35,751 nt of DNA from Pirellula staleyi DSM 6068. GTDB lineage: Bacteria > Planctomycetota > Planctomycetia > Pirellulales > Pirellulaceae. Where the stretch lies: positions 1 to 35,751 of the forward strand of contig CAMDKL010000052.1 of the NCBI GenBank assembly GCA_945900945.1, given 5' to 3'. Position 1 is the stretch's first letter, and every line of letters starts with the position of its first letter. A program made the translations under genes and the position numbers. Below, piece after piece: positions 1-6,857 of this stretch. The notes beneath the pieces are model-generated. The model was not told where the DNA came from, ran no database searches, and saw only the letters and a list, made by a program, of their open reading frames with translations.

Positions 1-626
1 TTACCAAAGACCGAGATGCTTTGGCGTTGCCCTAGTGCGACTTGCAACACGATTGGAATGAGGTGGCTTTCCGGATCGTGGTCTTCACCGATGGTTCCAT
101 CTGCGGATGCGCCAGATGCGTTGAAGTAGCGTAGGGCTGCGACTCCGAATCCGTAGGCATGTGCATAGTCGGAAAGTGCGTGTTCTACGACGAGCTTGGT
201 AAAGCCGTATGGGTTGATCGGATTCTGAGGCGTATCCTCGGAAATCGGCATTTTATCTGGCTGGCCGTAGGTCGCGGTCGTACTTGAGAAAACAAATCGC
301 CATACACCTGCGGCCCGCATGGCTTCGAGCAGTTCGAACGTCGCCGTAACATTATTTTGGTAGTACATGGCGGGATGCTGTACAGATTCGCCGACCAGCG
401 CATAGGCCGCAAAGTGCATGACGGCTTCGATCTCTTTTTCCTGCATGACCCGCATGAGCAACGCACGATCTGAGAGATTGCCCTCAATGAGAATGTCTTT
501 TGGGACGCTTTCCCGATGGCCGCGGGAAAGATTGTCGTAAACCCAAACCGTATGCCCGAGCGACCGAAGTAACTTTACTGAGTGCGAGCCAACATATCCT
601 GCTCCACCGACAACCAATATCTTCAT
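1..626 (-). CDS. galE: UDP-glucose 4-epimerase GalE, N-terminal part (runs off the left edge)
   Basis: This is the first 208 codons of a gene read leftward and cut by the window edge; full-length GalE proteins are about 330 residues. The ATG at 626-624 opens with the Rossmann NAD-binding motif GGAGYVGSH (residues 7-15). A short-chain dehydrogenase YxxxK pair follows as Y140 and K144 (PYGFTK). The FSSTTATYG stretch at 113-121 is where GalE carries its catalytic Ser/Thr, here probably T116. RYFNASGA, also typical of GalE, follows. The family interconverts UDP-glucose and UDP-galactose in the cytoplasm and supplies sugars for surface polysaccharide. The next gene points the other way, so a promoter for this gene must lie between 627 and 896. 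Confidence 0.9.
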   Translation of the reverse strand, partial: MKILVVGGAGYVGSHSVKLLRSLGHTVWVYDNLSRGHRESVPKDILIEGNLSDRALLMRVMQEKEIEAVMHFAAYALVGESVQHPAMYYQNNVTATFELLEAMRAAGVWRFVFSSTTATYGQPDKMPISEDTPQNPINPYGFTKLVVEHALSDYAHAYGFGVAALRYFNASGASADGTIGEDHDPESHLIPIVLQVALGQRQSISVFG

Positions 627-896
627 TCTACTTTTCCCCCCAAAGCCACTACAATAGAAAGTCGTAATCCGGATTATTTACTTATGCAAATTTTTTCAAA
701 GTGTACGATTGGATCAAAAAAAGCCGCGCAGTGGTCTGATTTTATAAACCGGGGCTAGCGCCCAATGGCTGATTTCTAAAGATCGCGTGCAACATCCAGG
801 CTAGCGTCTGCGGCTCAATAAAGTAAGTAGCACATGGCGTTTGAACCAGGCAATCCTATTTCGTTAGATCGACTATTGGGAGTGGATTTGTGAATA
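627..896. other. Divergent intergenic region between galE and xerC/D
   Basis: This 270-base spacer should hold promoters for both flanking genes, but I could not pick a convincing -35/-10 pair. It is AT-rich in its left half and carries one copy of the dispersed GGGGCTAGCGCCC-type repeat at 749-772. A second, looser GGCTAGCG motif lies near 801. No coding potential was seen. Confidence 0.5.
749..772 (+). repeat. Dispersed GGGGCTAGCGCCC-type repeat, copy 1
   Basis: The core GGGGCTAGCGCCC is nearly self-complementary, and CCAATGGCTG follows it. Related copies occur at 4419-4436, 4486-4513, 32232-32259 and 32288-32304, all in spacers or decayed genes. This copy and the 4419 copy share the tail GCCCAATGGC, while the 4486 and 32232 copies share the tail GCCCGCCGGTTCAC, so there are at least two sub-types. 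Confidence 0.65.
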
Positions 897-1850
897 ATGG
901 CCATTAGCAAGCTAAAGAAACTCAAACAAGCGGTCACCGAACCCTCAAAGCCATTTGAAACGATGGCGGGTTGGATCGAACGGTACACGGTCTATTTACG
1001 GAGCGAGTGCCATTTGGCAGAAAATACCGTACAAGCGTATCGCCGCGACTTAGAGCATATGAAAGAATGGCTCGATGGTCGCTCCCCCACAGTTTTGGGA
1101 ATCGCCGATTTGACCGACTTTGCTGCTTTTCTTAAGGACAAAAAACTAGCCGCAACTTCGATTTCCAGGCATATTGTGGCGATTCGCATGTTTTACAAGT
1201 TTCTGCAGCTTGAGAGCGCCATCGCGGACAATCCAGCCGAATTACTGACCACCCCCAAAATCTGGCAGCGAGTTCCCAAGGTTTTGAGCATTGCACAAGT
1301 CGATCGCTTTCTGGCGGCACCACAGAAATTCGACCAGCATTGGATTCGCGACCGCGCGATTTTGGAACTAATGTACGCGACAGGCTGCCGAGTCTCTGAA
1401 ATCAGCAATCTCTTGGTCGCAAATGTCAACTTGAAGGACGGTTATTGCTTGGCAGAGGGCAAAGGGAGCAAGCAACGCATGGTGCCGCTGGGAGAACGCG
1501 CCGTGGAAGCCATCGAGCTGTATCTTGCGGAGTATCGGCCCATCCTGGCGGCCAACCGAGACTTGGCTCACTCACCGTGGTTGATACTTTCGCGAACCGG
1601 CCAGCGATTGCGACGCGAAGCTATTTGGGAAATGATCAAGCGTTTTGCACTCCGAGCCGGGATCGATTCCGAGGTGAGCCCTCACACATTGCGGCATTCG
1701 TTTGCAACGCATTTATTAGCAGGTGGTGCCGATTTGCGTTTGATCCAAGAAATGCTGGGGCACGCCAGCATTCAAACGACACAGATTTACACACATGTTG
1801 AAAACAGTAAACTCAAGAAGATCCACCAAAAGTTCCACCCAAGGGGTTGA
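897..1850 (+). CDS. Tyrosine recombinase (XerC/XerD type)
   Basis: This 317-residue protein is a complete tyrosine site-specific recombinase. The N-terminal SAM-like core-binding domain covers roughly residues 22-110 and the catalytic domain 125-312. All catalytic residues can be placed: R165 (ATGCRVSE), K189 (EGKGSKQR), H263 and R266 (SPHTLRHSF), H289 (MLGHAS) and the nucleophile Y298 (TQIYTHV). Xer proteins resolve chromosome dimers at dif during division. The length and the absence of any adjacent excisionase, attachment site or phage gene favour a housekeeping Xer protein over a mobile-element integrase. I cannot tell XerC from XerD by eye. The ATG at 897 is used; the N-terminal extension of about 22 residues before the conserved core is basic and could be shortened if M23 is the true start. 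Confidence 0.9.
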   Translation: MAISKLKKLKQAVTEPSKPFETMAGWIERYTVYLRSECHLAENTVQAYRRDLEHMKEWLDGRSPTVLGIADLTDFAAFLKDKKLAATSISRHIVAIRMFYKFLQLESAIADNPAELLTTPKIWQRVPKVLSIAQVDRFLAAPQKFDQHWIRDRAILELMYATGCRVSEISNLLVANVNLKDGYCLAEGKGSKQRMVPLGERAVEAIELYLAEYRPILAANRDLAHSPWLILSRTGQRLRREAIWEMIKRFALRAGIDSEVSPHTLRHSFATHLLAGGADLRLIQEMLGHASIQTTQIYTHVENSKLKKIHQKFHPRG

Positions 1851-1894
1851 TAATCGTGTTGCGCTCTTCGAACTGTGTGGCAGCGGCATAGTCC

Positions 1895-2379
1895 GCTGAA
1901 GAGTACACTTACCTGGATGAACGACTGGCCAAACACTATGGTATCAACGGGGTGACAGGGGAAGAATTCAGGCGAGTTATGCTATCCGATCGGAGACGCG
2001 GAGGCATTTTAACTTCGGCTGCGTTTTTGATGTTGCAAGCGGACCCTACTCGGACCAGTGTTCCTCGGCGAGGTAATGTTTGTTGCCGGTCGCATTTTGG
2101 GAGCACCACCGCCACCCCCCAAATATTCCACCGCTGGAAAACTCGGTCGAAGAAGGAGAGGCGAAGTCACTACGTCAAATTTTGGAGTTCCGCCGCAGTC
2201 AGCCAGCGTGTTTGAATTGCCATACCAAGATGGACCCTTTGGGCTTCGGTCTGGAGAATTACGATGCGATCGGACATTGGCGAAACGAAGACGGAATGTT
2301 TCCAATTGAAGCATCGGGACAACTAATTTCAGGCCGGACTTTTTCTGTATCGCCGCAAACCGACCGATTGAGTGCATAA
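1895..2379 (+). pseudogene. Decayed fragment of a DUF1592/DUF1588-type planctomycete cytochrome protein
   Basis: Three reading frames must be stitched together to recover one familiar protein. Frame one (from about 1895) gives YLDERLAKHYGINGV and then EFRRVML and GGILTSAAFLM, ending in DPTRTSVPRRG near 2070. Frame two gives VAGRILGAPPPPP (about 2078-2120). Frame three gives NIPPLENSVEEGEAKSLRQ, then CLNCHTKMDPLGFGLENYDA and GHWRNEDGMFPIEASG, and stops at 2379. The order matches the C-terminal half of the large secreted cytochromes typical of Planctomycetota, including the CxxCH haem motif. The N-terminal half and the final domain are missing, so this is a remnant with two frameshifts and truncation at both ends. 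The frames were read directly; the family assignment is from memory of these motifs. Confidence 0.85.
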
Positions 2380-2693
2380 GATACTAAACCTGCATTCGGT
2401 AGCCGAATTTTCGCTGAATTACCCCTTGGGGGGGTGTCAAAGGGGTTAATTTCCGGTTTTCGATTGACGGCAAACACCCTTTACCGGTACCCTTTCGCGT
2501 CCTGAAACAGCATTTGCTTGGCCTTGGTGGCCAATGAGGCTTCTCCAAGTGATATGCAATTAGGGAAACCCGCGTTTCTGAATAGGCAGAAGGACTTCAA
2601 GTCGCGCTGAAGCGCCGCCTTGATTCCTGTGCATGATCGATGGCCAATCGATTGATAGCATTGCTTTGAACGTATCAAAATAGAGGAGAACTC
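2380..2693. other. Spacer upstream of rpsB
   Basis: About 310 bases without a supported gene. Runs of C and G (near 2423-2450) and no intact frame are seen. It should contain the rpsB-tsf promoter and leader, but no clear promoter boxes or ribosomal-protein-binding fold could be assigned by eye. Confidence 0.45.
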
Positions 2694-3455
2694 ATGGCCA
2701 ACGAGATCGTACAAAAACTGATTGAAGCTGGTGCTCACTTCGGACACAGAGTGAGTCGCTGGAACCCCAAGATGGAACCGTACATCTATGGGCGTAAGAA
2801 TCTGATTCACATTATCGACATTCGCGAAACGCTTCGCGGTATGTTGCGAGCCAAGAAATACCTCAATCAGGTCGCCAACGGCGGATCGCTCGTGCTGTTC
2901 GTGGGTACCAAGCGTCAGGCTTCGGAAGTTATTCAGCGAGAGGCGACCCGATGCGGAATGCCGTTTGTTAGTGAGCGCTGGCTCGGTGGTGCTTTGACGA
3001 ACTTCCGAACCGTTCGCGATCGAATGGGTCGACTGGAAGAACTCGAAGTCATCATGAACAGCGAAAAGATCAACGAATACTCGAAAAAGATGCAATCGTC
3101 TTTGAACCGCGAGTACCGCAAAATTTATCGCAATTTGAATGGTCTGCGATCCTTGAACCGGCTACCAGAGTGCTTGGTCATCGTTGACCCCAAGAAGGAA
3201 AAGAACGCGGTTCGAGAAGCCAAATCGTTGGGCATCACGACAGTTGCTTTGATCGATACCGATTGCGATCCAACACAGATCGATTTGCCAATTCCAGGTA
3301 ATGACGATGGTATTCGTTCGATCGATTTGATAATGAAGCAGTTGGCTGACGCCGTTTTGGCTGGAAAAGCTGAGAACCCAGAGCTGCTCAAGACGATGGG
3401 CAATGTGCCAGACCCGACCAGTGAAATGGTCGCAAAAGCTGAAGACATGGCCTAA
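2694..3455 (+). CDS. rpsB: 30S ribosomal protein S2
   Basis: This 253-residue protein has the S2 signature from its first residues ([19 protein letters not shown], then [14 protein letters not shown]). It continues with [25 protein letters not shown] and the late [23 protein letters not shown] block, in the order seen in bacterial S2. S2 binds the head-platform junction of the 30S subunit and helps recruit S1 and mRNA. A strong Shine-Dalgarno (GAGGAGA) lies just upstream of the ATG at 2694. The gene is followed after 64 bases by tsf, the usual rpsB-tsf pairing in bacteria, so the two are probably co-transcribed. Confidence 0.97.
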   Translation: MANEIVQKLIEAGAHFGHRVSRWNPKMEPYIYGRKNLIHIIDIRETLRGMLRAKKYLNQVANGGSLVLFVGTKRQASEVIQREATRCGMPFVSERWLGGALTNFRTVRDRMGRLEELEVIMNSEKINEYSKKMQSSLNREYRKIYRNLNGLRSLNRLPECLVIVDPKKEKNAVREAKSLGITTVALIDTDCDPTQIDLPIPGNDDGIRSIDLIMKQLADAVLAGKAENPELLKTMGNVPDPTSEMVAKAEDMA

Positions 3456-3519
3456 TTGTCCGTTGTAATTTCGATATACCTATTTCCGGTTGACAATTGT
3501 TTTTAGGAGAGTTTTAGAA

Positions 3520-4356
3520 ATGGCAGAAATCTCTGCTGCAGCAGTCAAGGCACTGCGCGAAAGAACTGGTTTGCCCCTGATGGATTGCAAAGCTGCGCTA
3601 GTAGAAGGGGGCGGCGATGAAGAAAAGGCAATTGCGATTTTGCGGGAAAAAGGGATCAAGCTTGGTGAAAAGCGAGCGGATCGAGAAACGGCATTTGGGC
3701 GATTTGGACTTTTTTCCGGCAGCGACAAGAGCGCTGGCGCTATGGTGGAATTGAAGTGCGAGAGCGCGCCCGTTGCAGGTCATGCTGAGTTCATTCAGTT
3801 AGCAAACGATTTCGCAGAAGCCCTTGCCAAGAGCGATGTGAAAACACATGAAGAGTTGCTTAAGCAACCGTCACCTTCCAAGCCGGGAATGACGGTCGGC
3901 GAACAGCGCGACGAGCTCTTCAATCGAATTCGAGAACGATTCGATTTAGGGCGTATGGCACGCATTGATGGTGCAAGTGGCGGTTACAGCCACAATGCGA
4001 CGACTGTTTCAGGCGTTCTGCTTTCTCTCAAGGGGAGCAACGACTCCGCAGCCAAAGATATCGCAATGCATATCGCAGCAATGCGCCCAGCTGCATTATC
4101 CTCAAGCGAGCTTGACCCTGCGGTTGTCGCAGCAGAACGCATCGCCCTACGCGACTTGGCGATTAAAGAAGGCAAGCCGGAAGCGATCGTCGACAAGATG
4201 GTCGAAGGCCGCTTGAAGCAGTTCTTTGCCGAACGCGTTTTGCTGGACCAGGCATTTGTAAAAGATGATAAGCAAAGTGTGGGCCAATACGCCAAGTCCA
4301 ATGGATTGGAAATCAACAAGTTTGTTCACTACATTCTTGGTGAGACTTCAGCCTAG
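3520..4356 (+). CDS. tsf: Elongation factor Ts
   Basis: This 278-residue protein is the nucleotide exchange factor that releases GDP from EF-Tu. The N-terminal UBA-like segment reads MAEISAAAVKALRERTGLPL followed by MDCKAALVEGGGDEEKAI, the classic EF-Ts opening (usual form TGAGMMDCKKAL). Later come GAMVELKCESAPVA and the dimerisation/core region with DIAMHIAAMRPAAL, and the protein ends with QYAKSNGLEINKFVHYILGE. The ATG at 3520 is chosen because an AGGAGA Shine-Dalgarno lies about nine bases upstream and the family motif begins at residue 1; an in-frame upstream start at 3490 would add ten non-conserved residues. It is the second gene of the rpsB-tsf unit. Confidence 0.97.
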   Translation: MAEISAAAVKALRERTGLPLMDCKAALVEGGGDEEKAIAILREKGIKLGEKRADRETAFGRFGLFSGSDKSAGAMVELKCESAPVAGHAEFIQLANDFAEALAKSDVKTHEELLKQPSPSKPGMTVGEQRDELFNRIRERFDLGRMARIDGASGGYSHNATTVSGVLLSLKGSNDSAAKDIAMHIAAMRPAALSSSELDPAVVAAERIALRDLAIKEGKPEAIVDKMVEGRLKQFFAERVLLDQAFVKDDKQSVGQYAKSNGLEINKFVHYILGETSA

Positions 4357-4418
4357 GCTGAATGATCCAAGTAAGATTTTGGGCTTATCCTGAGGCGCTG
4401 TGGCGTTGCATTGCATCG

Positions 4419-4436
4419 CGGCTAGTGCCCAATGGC
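4419..4436 (+). repeat. Dispersed GGCTAGTGCCCAATGGC repeat, copy 2
   Basis: This copy reads CGGCTAGTGCCCAATGGC and matches the 749-772 copy apart from one T-for-C change in the core and a shorter left arm. It lies 60 bases downstream of the tsf stop and 50 bases before the next copy. Confidence 0.55.
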
Positions 4437-4485
4437 ACACACTAAAAACCCAGTCACTAACCTTGGGCCATATTAAGCGAATTCA

Positions 4486-4513
4486 GGCCCGGGGCCAGCG
4501 CCCGCCGGTTCAC
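4486..4513 (+). repeat. Dispersed GGCCCGGGGC-type repeat, copy 3 (inverted match at 32232-32259)
   Basis: These 28 bases match the reverse complement of 32232-32259 at 27 of 28 positions; the single difference is C versus T in the middle of the core. The similarity weakly continues beyond the GGTTCAC end. The copy lies exactly at the end of the decayed M20 peptidase remnant. Confidence 0.8.
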
Positions 4514-4763
4514 AAAATCGTAAATGAGTAGCATTTGGCTCGCCCGGATACTGCGGTAATAGTTTTTTAGACAAAACTCATCGTTCGGGCTGCGTGCTCC
4601 ATCGTCATCTAAGCACCAACTTAGAAGCGGCGCGTCCGCTTTCGTCGCTTCGACCATCTGTGCCACGATTGGAATCGAGCCTCCCTAGCGGATTAAAACG
4701 GGCTTGGCATCGAAGCCTTATTGAACCGCCTGCACTGCTCCCTTCATGAACTTTGAATTTGGC
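4500..4763 (-). pseudogene. Decayed C-terminal fragment of an M20-family dipeptidase
   Basis: Read on the - strand in a single frame from 4763, the sequence gives PNSKFMKGAVQAVQ, a TAA stop, GFDAKPVLIR, a TAG stop, then GGSIPIVAQM. It continues with ADAPLLSWCLDDDGARSPND and EFCLKNYYRSIRASQMLL. This is the end of an M20 zinc dipeptidase, where the usual text is ...GFGKEPVxIREGGSIPIV... and ...DDGAHSPNEKF...; both stops sit where Glu or a similar codon is expected. The N-terminal metal-binding domain is missing altogether. The frame and stops were read directly from the bases; the family assignment rests on the GGSIPIV and DDGARSPN motifs. The following spacer repeat marks the end of the remnant. 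Confidence 0.8.
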
Positions 4764-5212
4764 TTTACCATCCAGCGGACGGCAATCACCATGGATTAGC
4801 TTGGTTTTCAGGCCTCAGAAAGCAATTTTTGCGTTTACCCAATTGGCCGCCTAGGTCATTTCCGTTTCTTTCTCGCTGTTAGCACTATTATTCGCAATTC
4901 TCAGCAGTTGGAACAGCTAATCCAGTTGACTTTGACGGTTGTTCTGATGGAAGCGATCGATTGAGGAAAAATCTATGTGGTCGGATTGTAGTTTTCGTAA
5001 GATTTGTTCTTGCAAAGACTACCCAGTATGGGGTTACAATGGTTCGGAGTCGTGGCGCCTTTGATTGGTGTGCTGGTTGTAATGATTTCAGCACACTAGG
5101 CTGCAATGTGGGATGTCTGCCTGAGGACAGGCTGAGCTACGGGTTTTATCGTTACTTTTTACTCCTTTTATCTGGCATTGCGCACTGAAACCAACACGCA
5201 AGGCAAACAAAA

Positions 5213-5551
5213 ATGTCCGAATCCAACTCTGCCGTCGCAGAACCTACTGTTCGACCAAAGAACACTCCTCCGAAAACCAAGAAGCAACCCCGATATCACG
5301 TCGTTCTCTGGGATGACCCAGAGCATACTTTCGAGTACGTAATCGAGATGATGCAGAACTTGTTTTATCTTTCACCGACACACGGCCGCAAGATTGCGGA
5401 CGAAGTGGATAGAACCGGTCGCGCTGTATGCACGACGACAACTCTCGAGCATGCGGAACTCAAGCGGGATCAGATCCGTGCTTTTGGGTTCGATCGCTAT
5501 AGCAAGAAATCGACAGGCAGCATGTCTGCGTCGATTGAGCCAGAGCTCTAG
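5213..5551 (+). CDS. clpS: ATP-dependent Clp protease adaptor ClpS
   Basis: This 112-residue protein has a low-complexity Pro/Lys-rich N-terminal tail (about 1-25), as usual for ClpS. The globular domain follows with RYHVVLWDDPEHTFEYVI (where other ClpS proteins read YxVxLxNDDxTPMEFVV), the HGRKIADEVDRTGRAV helix-strand and a final EHAELKRDQIRAFG. ClpS docks on the N-domain of ClpA/ClpC and hands over N-degron substrates. The DDPEHT loop replaces the more usual DDxTPM, a variant common in Planctomycetota and Actinobacteria. The start ATG at 5213 follows an AAGG about ten bases upstream. Its TAG stop (5549-5551) overlaps the stop codon of the convergent pheA gene. Confidence 0.9.
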   Translation: MSESNSAVAEPTVRPKNTPPKTKKQPRYHVVLWDDPEHTFEYVIEMMQNLFYLSPTHGRKIADEVDRTGRAVCTTTTLEHAELKRDQIRAFGFDRYSKKSTGSMSASIEPEL

Positions 5552-6579
5552 CTGCGGGCTTTTGGGTAGGAACCCAAAAAATCTATCCGTAAAGCGGTTT
5601 TGGTAAGTGAATTTAAAGCGGCTCGAACTTTTGGTTGCGATTCGTGTCCCTCCAACTCCACGAAGAAAAAGTACTCGTTGGATTTGCCGGGAACGGGGAA
5701 TGATTCAATCCATGTTAGGTTTAAGTTGTTGTCTCGAAACATGACCATAACGTCGGCCAGCGCGCCGGGTTGGTGGGGCACTTGGAACATTAGCGATGTC
5801 TTGTCGTCGCCGGTCGCAGCGACCATTTCGTCGCCTAAAATTGCAAAACGAGTAACGTTGTCTTGATTGTCTTCAATGCAATCGGCGATGATGGCTAGGC
5901 CATGATGCGCGCCAGCTTCGCGCGATGCGACGGCAGCAGCATTGGGAGTTGTCGATGCAATCTTGGCGGCAAGAGCTGTACTTGCCACTTCGACCCAGCG
6001 AGCGTCCGGCAAGTGACTACTTAACCAGCCTCGGCATTGCGAGAGAGCTTGTGGCTTGCTGTAGACTTCGCGAATGTCTTTGCGATCGCATTTTGCGAGC
6101 AAGTTGTGGTGGATTGGCAGCAAGACTTCACCGCAGATCCGAATCGGCTTGCGAATGAACATAGTCAACGTATCGACAATTCGACCGTCGGTAGAGTTCT
6201 CGATTGGCACCACGCCGTAGGTGGAATGCGAGCTCGCGATCTCCTCGAATACGGCACCGATCGTATTGACTGCTTGCAAGCCCTCGATAGCACCAAAGTA
6301 CTTTGCGGCGGCAGAGTATGAGTACGAAAACTCTGGGCCCAGGTATGCAATCGAGCTACGGCGGATTGCGGTTTGGAAGGTCAATCCGGCAATGAATCGC
6401 TGTAACTGAGTCTCGAAGCCATCCGTTGCCGATTCATAAGAGGTCGCTTGGGCAGCAAGCAGGGACGTGAAACTTCCGTCGCTTTTCGATGGCAGTTCTT
6501 GCCATTGAGAAAGAAGCTGGCAACGGATTTTGGCCAAAGCCAGAATTTGTGAGTCGATTTCTTTTAGTTTGTCGAGCAA
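5548..6579 (-). CDS. pheA: Prephenate dehydratase with N-terminal chorismate-mutase-like segment and C-terminal ACT domain (P-protein)
   Basis: This 343-residue protein converts prephenate to phenylpyruvate in phenylalanine synthesis. Residues 1-65 form an AroQ-like helix (LDKLKEIDSQILALAKIRCQ), but the usual first catalytic Arg is Lys6, so mutase activity is uncertain. The dehydratase domain (about 75-255) has AYLGPEFSYSYSAA, GVVPIENSTDGRIVDTL and the catalytic TRF motif as T243-R244-F245. The ACT domain (about 260-335) has GALADVM and IESFP, the Phe-binding GAL and ESRP sites, so feedback inhibition by phenylalanine is likely. The start is TTG at 6579: a TAG stop sits two codons upstream, no nearby in-frame ATG exists, and AGGAG lies seven bases before the TTG. 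The stop overlaps clpS. Confidence 0.93.
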   Translation of the reverse strand: MLDKLKEIDSQILALAKIRCQLLSQWQELPSKSDGSFTSLLAAQATSYESATDGFETQLQRFIAGLTFQTAIRRSSIAYLGPEFSYSYSAAAKYFGAIEGLQAVNTIGAVFEEIASSHSTYGVVPIENSTDGRIVDTLTMFIRKPIRICGEVLLPIHHNLLAKCDRKDIREVYSKPQALSQCRGWLSSHLPDARWVEVASTALAAKIASTTPNAAAVASREAGAHHGLAIIADCIEDNQDNVTRFAILGDEMVAATGDDKTSLMFQVPHQPGALADVMVMFRDNNLNLTWIESFPVPGKSNEYFFFVELEGHESQPKVRAALNSLTKTALRIDFLGSYPKARS

Positions 6580-6748
6580 TTCCTAACTCCTGGATCTGGG
6601 GACGCTAAGTGCGGATCCTTTTTCTGTCAAATTGGCGTTCTGTCGCCAGTTACTTTAGCAACCTCGGGACTTGTGGAAAAGTCAATTCAGCTGTAAACCG
6701 TTAAGAGGCAATGGGTTGAGTTGTTTTTTAGTATTTAAAAAAATCCGT

Positions 6749-6764
6749 TGGCACACCAGTTGCA
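6749..6764 (+). promoter_or_regulatory. Predicted sigma-54 (-24/-12) promoter of dnaK
   Basis: The bases read TGGCAC, five bases, then TTGCA, with a T immediately upstream. This matches the sigma-54 consensus TGGCACG-N4-TTGCA; the invariant GG (6750-6751) and GC (6762-6763) are ten bases apart, the required spacing. The site lies on the coding strand in the only spacer upstream of dnaK, about 95 bases before the start codon. Expected transcription start is near 6775. No CIRCE element (TTAGCACTC-N9-GAGTGCTAA) was seen. The motif was read directly; activity is an inference. Confidence 0.7.
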
Positions 6765-6857
6765 TTATGGGCCCGCGTGGACATCCACGATTAACAAAAA
6801 TCCTAAAAAAACGCAATTACAATTCACCCATTGCATCCTAACGCAGAGGAATCGATC

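Larger units (their letters stand above)
4357..5212. other. Long spacer between tsf and clpS, mostly degraded sequence
   Basis: About 850 bases without an intact gene. It holds two dispersed repeats (4419-4436 and 4486-4513) and a decayed M20 peptidase fragment on the - strand (4500-4763). From 4764 to 5212 I see no recognisable protein. A short hydrophobic frame at 5030-5101 (MGLQWFGVVAPLIGVLVVMI) could be the tail of a lost membrane protein, but it has no Shine-Dalgarno and is too short to call. Confidence 0.6.

Noticed and set aside
897-1850. Phage or integrative-element integrase
   Set aside because: Length and the typical housekeeping XerC/D motifs, with no tRNA attachment site or phage genes alongside.
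2481-3095. 204-codon open frame on the - strand opposite rpsB
   Set aside because: rpsB on the + strand has full S2 similarity and a strong Shine-Dalgarno; this is antisense shadow.
4961-5188. 75-codon open frame upstream of clpS, and a 23-codon hydrophobic frame at 5030-5101
   Set aside because: No Shine-Dalgarno and no recognisable family. The hydrophobic stretch might be a gene remnant but is too short to support.
6580-6857. CIRCE/HrcA operator upstream of dnaK
   Set aside because: The TTAGCACTC-N9-GAGTGCTAA inverted repeat is absent; a sigma-54 motif is present instead.
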